Origin: Hymenobacter latericoloratus
GTDB lineage: Bacteria; Bacteroidota; Bacteroidia; Cytophagales; Hymenobacteraceae
Direction: 5' to 3'
Length of the DNA: 64,000 nt
Assembly (NCBI RefSeq): GCF_014199535.1
Contig: NZ_JACHNV010000002.1
Coordinates: 372,001 to 436,000, forward strand
This document shows positions 60,036 through 64,000 of this stretch, piece after piece; the first letter of the stretch is position 1, and every line of letters starts with the position of its first letter. The notes beneath the pieces were generated by a model. That model was not told the DNA's origin and made no database searches. It saw only the letters and a program-made list of their open reading frames with translations. A program made the translations under genes and the position numbers.

Positions 60036-60941
60036 TTAGTTGCGGTAGTCGGCTTTGAATGATTGGGTGGCCAGTAGAAATTCTGACACTTCGGATAAGA
60101 GCTGCTTCTTCTCGGCGAAGGTTAGTTTGTTGAAAGATTTGGCAGACAGGTTCGCTTTGCGCGCTGCGCGGACCTGGTCGTAGATGCCTCGTCCGCCTCT
60201 TTGGATGGAGTGGCGGTAGTCGTTGGACTTGTAGTGCTTGGCAGATTTGGCGGGGAAACGGTCGGCTTCACTGCCGGATACGATGCCGTACATGACCAAC
60301 TGGGGCGCATTGTAGCTGCCTTCAATGGCTATGGTGAAGGTGTTGCCCACTGCTCGTATTGTCATACCGGAATGGTTGCCCTCCACGTAGCTGTTGCGGT
60401 CAACCTTTTCCTCAATGTAATCAGCCAGTATTTGGCCGAACTCATGGTCTTGAAAATGCCGCTCTTCTTTGCTGAGTTGGGATGGAGCAGCTGCGGGTGT
60501 GGGTTGAGGCTTTGGTGCTGGGGCACCAACTTCATGGGGAGTGATGAACTGCGCTACGAAGAGGCGAAGCTCGTCGAGTTCTTCGGGGGTTTCCAGCTGG
60601 CCGCCTATTTCGATGGAATTGCCAATGGAGCTGCTGAGCAGGTTTAGCGAGGCAATGAGGCCAGTGGTTTCGTTGAAGTAGAGCTTGGCGTGAAGGTTGG
60701 GAATCAGGCGAGGGGTGATGCCCATGCTGAGTACCTGCTCCTTGCTGACGGCGTTGCTGGGCTCGTCGCGGATGTAAAAGTCGATTTTGATACCCTTGTT
60801 GCGGGCCGCTATTAGGGCGGCGGATACCTGCTTGGTGTAGGTTAGGTTGACGTAAGGAGAAACAATGACCAATTCCTTTTTGGCGGTCAGAATGACGTTC
60901 ATCAGCTTGCTTTGAACGTCGTGGGACTGAATAATCTTCAT
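60036..60941 (-). CDS. PLD-like nuclease (single HKD motif)
   Basis: A 301-residue protein. The N-terminal ~170 residues are a phospholipase-D fold: IVSPYVNLTYTKQVSAAL, then the HxK motif in HAKLYFNETTGLIASLNLL (His84, Lys86, Ser98/Asn100). Only one HKD motif is present, so dimerisation is needed, as in nucleases of the Nuc/BfiI type. The C-terminal ~120 residues form a second domain (HFQDHEFGQILADYIEEKV ... FLLATQSFKADYRN) that may recognise substrate. First gene of the three-gene operon with the HNH and MazG-like genes, behind two palindromes. Confidence 0.8.
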   Translation of the reverse strand: MKIIQSHDVQSKLMNVILTAKKELVIVSPYVNLTYTKQVSAALIAARNKGIKIDFYIRDEPSNAVSKEQVLSMGITPRLIPNLHAKLYFNETTGLIASLNLLSSSIGNSIEIGGQLETPEELDELRLFVAQFITPHEVGAPAPKPQPTPAAAPSQLSKEERHFQDHEFGQILADYIEEKVDRNSYVEGNHSGMTIRAVGNTFTIAIEGSYNAPQLVMYGIVSGSEADRFPAKSAKHYKSNDYRHSIQRGGRGIYDQVRAARKANLSAKSFNKLTFAEKKQLLSEVSEFLLATQSFKADYRN

Positions 60942-60963
60942 AATGGGCCAGATGGCAGGAACG

Positions 60964-60993
60964 CCCTGCGCAGGGTGGTAATTCAGCGCTGAA
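60964..60993. promoter_or_regulatory. Two perfect 12-bp palindromes before the PLD gene
   Basis: CCCTGCGCAGGG (60964-60975) and TTCAGCGCTGAA (60982-60993) are each perfectly self-complementary, with centres 18 bases apart. They lie 23-52 bases upstream of the PLD start codon at 60941, in the 85-base gap behind the preceding minus-strand gene. They look like operators for a dimeric repressor. Confidence 0.55.
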
Positions 60994-61026
60994 CTTGAAT
61001 TGGGCGGCTGTTAGAAAAGAAGGAGG

Positions 61027-61275
61027 CTAGTAGCACTTGTGGCAAGCCCGTTTGCCAAGTTCCTGGGCGGCGCTGGCGGACATGCTGCGCACTTCGTGGG
61101 TGCAGCGGTTGAGGCCGGCGCAGCTGCTGGAGGAATGGTAGGCCACGGAAGACTTGCTCATGCACACGAAGACGGCCGCTGCGGTAGAACGGTGCATGGC
61201 TGGGCTAGCCGGGAGGGTTGAAGCCGAGAGGGTGGTGAGGAGTAAAATGCTAGCTAAGAGTAGGGTTCTGAGCAT
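61027..61275 (-). CDS. Exported Cys-rich small protein (YHxxxxCxGL type)
   Basis: An 82-residue protein with a signal peptide (MLRTLLLASILLLTTLSAS) and a Cys-rich mature part: VFVCMSKSSVAYHSSSSCAGLNRCTHEVRSMSASAAQELGKRACHKCY. This matches a small domain family with CxSxxAxxYHxxxxCxGLxxC text that I have seen in Bacteroidota and phage proteins; function unknown. It has its own -7 box (61337-61344, minus strand). The start at 61275 gives a normal signal peptide. Confidence 0.75.
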   Translation of the reverse strand: MLRTLLLASILLLTTLSASTLPASPAMHRSTAAAVFVCMSKSSVAYHSSSSCAGLNRCTHEVRSMSASAAQELGKRACHKCY

Positions 61276-61336
61276 AAGCAAGGATGTGTGTAAATAAACG
61301 CTTGCGGTAGGATTTGGGGAATGGTTGAGACTTACT

Positions 61337-61344
61337 CAAATGTA
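61337..61344 (-). promoter_or_regulatory. -7 promoter box TACATTTG
   Basis: Perfect TAnnTTTG on the minus strand for the Cys-rich gene. An ACTTTGATACA motif lies about 22 bases upstream (61367-61377); the same word (inverted) occurs at the operon promoter near 54140. Confidence 0.55.
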
Positions 61345-61409
61345 GCTATTTCAGGCTACTGAGTGGACTTTGATACATCATATTGTCCCGAATAGGCATA
61401 CTGAAATAC

Positions 61410-61445
61410 ACTAAATTTATTAGTATATGAAACTAAATTGATTAG
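61410..61445. promoter_or_regulatory. Direct repeat upstream of umuD (operator candidate)
   Basis: ACTAAATTTATTAG at 61410-61423 and ACTAAATTGATTAG at 61432-61445 differ at one base and are spaced 22 bases, two helical turns. They end seven bases before the -7-like box TATACTTG (61453-61460), overlapping the -33 region, so a bound repressor would block the umuDC promoter. Confidence 0.6.
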
Positions 61446-61487
61446 CAAGCACTATACTTGCCTACACACTTGACGCAACGTAGTGCT

Positions 61488-61958
61488 ATGACTGAGCTTG
61501 AATTTGTAGTTGGAAACCTGCCGCCGGAGCCGCTGTGGGTGCCTGTAATTGACTTTAAACTACCCTGCGGCTTTCCTTCGCCGGCCGATGACTACCAGGT
61601 GGAGTTGATTGACCTGAACCGGATTTTCTTTCGGAATCCGGATTCGAGCTTTCTGGCCCGAGCGACGGGGGAGAGCATGACGGGGGCGTTTATCCAGGAT
61701 GGGGACCTACTGGGTATTGACCGAAGTGTGACGCCGCGGGATGGAGACGTGGTGGTGGCTTGGGTGGATGGGGCCTACACGGTGAAAACCCTATCAAAGC
61801 GGCCGGACAGGGTGCGGCTGCTGCCGGCGAATCCGGCATTTGAGCCGGTAGATATTAAGTGCCCGGAGGAGGTACGGATTTGGGGCGTGGTGATTGTGGT
61901 GCTGCACACGCTGGTGCACGAAAGCCGATTAGGATTGAGCTATGTTCGCCCTTGTTGA
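61488..61958 (+). CDS. umuD: UmuD-like self-cleaving subunit (S24 peptidase)
   Basis: A 156-residue protein of the LexA/UmuD family. The self-cleavage site CGFPSPA (Cys27-Gly28) is followed by the nucleophile S63 (GESMTGAF) and general base K100 (YTVKTL). In E. coli, RecA-assisted cleavage converts UmuD to the active accessory subunit of DNA polymerase V. The start at 61488 (MTELEF) gives normal family length. umuC follows with a 17-base overlap. A -7-like box (61453-61460) lies just upstream with a direct repeat beyond it. Confidence 0.93.
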   Translation: MTELEFVVGNLPPEPLWVPVIDFKLPCGFPSPADDYQVELIDLNRIFFRNPDSSFLARATGESMTGAFIQDGDLLGIDRSVTPRDGDVVVAWVDGAYTVKTLSKRPDRVRLLPANPAFEPVDIKCPEEVRIWGVVIVVLHTLVHESRLGLSYVRPC

Positions 61959-63261
61959 TTGCAATAACTTCTATGCCTCGTGTGAGCGGGTATTCCGGCC
62001 GGAGCTGGAGGGGCGGCCCGTAGTGGTGCTGTCAAATAATGACGGGTGCATCATAGCGCGGTCGAACGAGGCGAAGGCGCTGGGGCTGAAAATGGGGGAC
62101 CCGTACTTTCAGGTGAAGGAACTGCTGCGGCAGCATGATGTGGCCGTGTGCTCGTCGAACTACGAGCTGTACGGCGACATGAGCCGGCGGGTAATGTGGT
62201 ATCTGGGTCAGGTAGCGCCAGAGGTGGAGGTATACTCCATTGACGAGGCGTTTCTGAACCTGGCGGGTATGACGCGGCACCTGGGCGACCTGACGGCGTA
62301 TGGGACGCGGGTGCGGGCGGAGGTGCTGCAGCGCACGGGTATTCCGGTGTGCGTGGGAATGGCGCCGACCAAGACGCTGGCAAAGTTGGCTAACCGGGTG
62401 GCGAAGGCCCGGAGCAAGGCGGCGGTAACGACGGCCGGTGGTAGTGGGGTGCTGTGCCTAGATACGCCCGACAAGCGGCAGGAGGCCTTAGCGCAGGTGG
62501 GGGTGGAGGATGTGTGGGGCGTGGGGCACCAGTACGCGGCGAAACTGTACGCGGCGGGTTACCGCACGGCGGCCGACTTGGCGGTTTGCCCGTTACCCTG
62601 GGCCCGGAAGAACCTGGGCGGGGTGGTGGGGATGCGGCTGGTGCGGGAGCTGCAGGGCTACCCGTGCTTGAGCATGGAGGTAGGTGAGGGTATGGGTACG
62701 GCGCGGAAGTCCATTGCCTGCACCCGGTCGTTTGGTAAGCCGGTATCGGAGTTTGAGGACGTGATGGGGGCGGTGGCCACATTCGTGTCGAGGGCAGCGG
62801 AGAAGCTGCGGCGGCAGGGCTCAGCGGCGCGGGTACTGACGGTGTTTGTGAGTACGAACCGGTTTGGGAATGAACCGCCACCGTTTACCCGGTCGGCGCT
62901 GGTGACGCTGCCGGTGGCCACGGATGATACACTGGAGCTGGCGGCGCAGGCGCGGCTGTTGCTGCGGAAGGTGTGGCGGCCAGGCACCCTGTATAAGAAG
63001 GCCGGCGTGATGCTGGACGGGCTGGAGCGGGCGGGGGAGCAGCAGTTGGGACTATTCGAGGCACCGGTGGCGGTGAATGAAAAGCGGGTGGAGTTGATGG
63101 GGACGCTGGACGCGCTGAACCGGCGGTATGGGAAAGGGGCGGTGCTGGTGGGCTCGGCCAGTGTGCGTAGGGGTGCGGGGGCGGCTTGGGCGATGAACCG
63201 GGAGCAGAAGAGTCCGGCTTATACGACTAGCTGGGGGGAGTTGTGGCGGGTGCGGGTGTAG
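61942..63261 (+). CDS. umuC: DNA polymerase V catalytic subunit UmuC
   Basis: A 439-residue Y-family DNA polymerase for translesion synthesis. Catalytic motifs: [18 protein letters not shown] (D6, residues 1-18) and [11 protein letters not shown] (near residues 97-107, the SIDE pair). A thumb motif with the hairpin [17 protein letters not shown] (residues ~190-207) follows, then a little-finger domain. It would form Pol V with the processed UmuD. It is co-transcribed with umuD and may respond to DNA damage. It sits at the end of the phage-like island; mobile umuDC modules are common. Confidence 0.93.
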   Translation: MFALVDCNNFYASCERVFRPELEGRPVVVLSNNDGCIIARSNEAKALGLKMGDPYFQVKELLRQHDVAVCSSNYELYGDMSRRVMWYLGQVAPEVEVYSIDEAFLNLAGMTRHLGDLTAYGTRVRAEVLQRTGIPVCVGMAPTKTLAKLANRVAKARSKAAVTTAGGSGVLCLDTPDKRQEALAQVGVEDVWGVGHQYAAKLYAAGYRTAADLAVCPLPWARKNLGGVVGMRLVRELQGYPCLSMEVGEGMGTARKSIACTRSFGKPVSEFEDVMGAVATFVSRAAEKLRRQGSAARVLTVFVSTNRFGNEPPPFTRSALVTLPVATDDTLELAAQARLLLRKVWRPGTLYKKAGVMLDGLERAGEQQLGLFEAPVAVNEKRVELMGTLDALNRRYGKGAVLVGSASVRRGAGAAWAMNREQKSPAYTTSWGELWRVRV

Positions 63262-63547
63262 GTAGTCCCCACTTCAAGGCTGAATCTTGTTGCTTTTGAA
63301 ATGAATCAGATATAATGTTGCAACATGTTTTTATATGCAATTTTGATTGTAAACATTTGATATATAGTAGTTTATTGCAAAAATGGTGTGTGGTTCTATG
63401 TTTTGTATTGTAAATTTTGAATATTATATTTTGGATGTTTAACCAACTTATCTAGTTAGTTTGGATGCTTGAATTACAGAACAAGAGCTAGAACTATCTC
63501 TAGTTCTTGATTTGATCAGGTATAACCTATAAGACATTAGTTATTTA
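63262..63547. other. AT-rich gene-free interval
   Basis: About 286 bases between umuC and the helicase, much more AT-rich than the rest. It contains a perfect 12-bp palindrome ATGTTGCAACAT (63315-63326) and an imperfect hairpin (CAAGAGCTAG... CTAGTTCTTG, about 63482-63509). It may be the island boundary or a control region. Confidence 0.45.
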
Positions 63548-64000
63548 GTGAGCTCCTTGGTATCCCTTGATGTCAGTAATGCGGAGTTTCAGCGTGCACT
63601 GAACCTTATCGAGCACACCAACCAAAGTCTGTTTCTGACTGGTAAGGCTGGAACGGGTAAATCGACGCTCCTACGCTACATCATTGAGAATACCCACAAA
63701 AAGACAGTGGTGGTAGCCCCGACTGGGGTGGCGGCACTAAATGTAGGGGGTACTACAATTCACCGCTTGTTTGGCTTTCCGTTGCGGGTATTGCAGCCGA
63801 ATGATCCGCAAATTCCCTATTACGGCCCCCGCCCTGGTGGTGCATCAGCACTTGACCAGAGCAAGCAGCGCCTCCTGCAAGAAATGGAGTTACTCATCAT
63901 CGATGAGGTATCCATGGTGCGGGCAGATCTGTTAGATGGCATCGACTACTCCCTGCGCAAGCATACGGGCCGGCTCAAGGAGGCTTTTGGGGGCAAACAG
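63548..64000 (+). CDS. PIF1-like helicase (partial, runs off the window)
   Basis: The 5' part of a superfamily-1 helicase with Walker A GKAGTGKST (about residues 32-40), the PIF1-type APTGVAALNVGGTTIHRLFG, and Walker B LLIIDEVSMVRADLLDGID. Such helicases unwind DNA, including structured DNA, with ATP. No ATG is available in frame; a GTG at 63548 or a TTG at 63557 is the likely start. It follows an AT-rich interval behind umuC on the same strand. At least 151 codons are present, with no stop before the edge. Confidence 0.88.
   Translation, partial: MSSLVSLDVSNAEFQRALNLIEHTNQSLFLTGKAGTGKSTLLRYIIENTHKKTVVVAPTGVAALNVGGTTIHRLFGFPLRVLQPNDPQIPYYGPRPGGASALDQSKQRLLQEMELLIIDEVSMVRADLLDGIDYSLRKHTGRLKEAFGGKQ

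Noticed and set aside
61460..61958. Start of umuD at an upstream in-frame codon ([11 protein letters not shown])
   Set aside because: Ten extra residues begin at a non-ATG codon that overlaps the -7-like box; the ATG at 61488 gives normal family length.
49285..63261. Complete prophage
   Set aside because: No integrase, terminase, portal or capsid gene is visible, and no flanking att repeat could be found by eye.
1..64000. CRISPR array or Cas genes
   Set aside because: No regularly spaced 24-40 base repeats; the only phased array is the 11-bp iteron set.
1..64000. tRNA or rRNA genes
   Set aside because: No TPsiC-arm/anticodon pattern or rRNA-like sequence recognised in gene-free stretches, though a scanner would be more reliable.

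Overview
The window is chromosomal DNA of a GC-rich member of the Bacteroidota, most likely Hymenobacter or a close relative in the Cytophagales. The signs are a SusC/CirA-type TonB-dependent receptor with a carboxypeptidase-like N-terminal domain, PD40/OmpA and DUF2723 proteins, -7 promoter boxes of the TAnnTTTG type, and family matches throughout. I recognise no rRNA, tRNA or CRISPR array. The genus is an inference from protein character only.

1-33 kb is mostly housekeeping and envelope metabolism: thioredoxin, an HNH-type protein, SbcC, SbcD, an RsbQ-like hydrolase, a GH2-type secreted enzyme, a persulfide dioxygenase/rhodanese fusion, an APC permease, a pair of secreted amidohydrolases, a NarL-type regulator, a ricin-lectin/OmpA protein and a DUF2723 membrane protein. 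sbcC and sbcD are on the same strand but 7 kb apart. The DNA between them is littered with decayed or odd genes: a low-GC gene cut by a stop codon, the first ~50 codons of a GH92 mannosidase, and a GNAT gene with a one-base frameshift. Four copies of a palindromic repeat sit directly behind stop codons.

33-48 kb holds the most coherent cluster. On the minus strand run speD-like, DUF4178, a small membrane protein, DUF350, a membrane-anchored spermidine synthase and a Tat-exported FAD oxidoreductase. This looks like a membrane-associated polyamine system. It is followed by aspA, a YopX-like gene, a TonB receptor divergent from a MarR regulator with an inverted repeat between them, and a gene with a truncated second copy of itself.

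48.5-63.3 kb is an accessory island with phage-like content but no recognisable integrase, terminase or capsid gene. It starts with five tandem 11-bp iterons. After these come a Bacteroidota-specific MARQ-type protein and its partner, a minus-strand operon with a RecE-like nuclease and a DUF3846-like protein, a SLOG protein, a ~0.97 kb gene-free GC-rich segment with hairpins, and an M15 endolysin with holin/spanin-like genes. Next is a tight three-gene operon (PLD nuclease, HNH nuclease, MazG-type pyrophosphohydrolase) behind two perfect 12-bp palindromes. I regard this operon as the best candidate for an undescribed defence system. The island ends with umuDC. A PIF1-like helicase gene runs off the right end.
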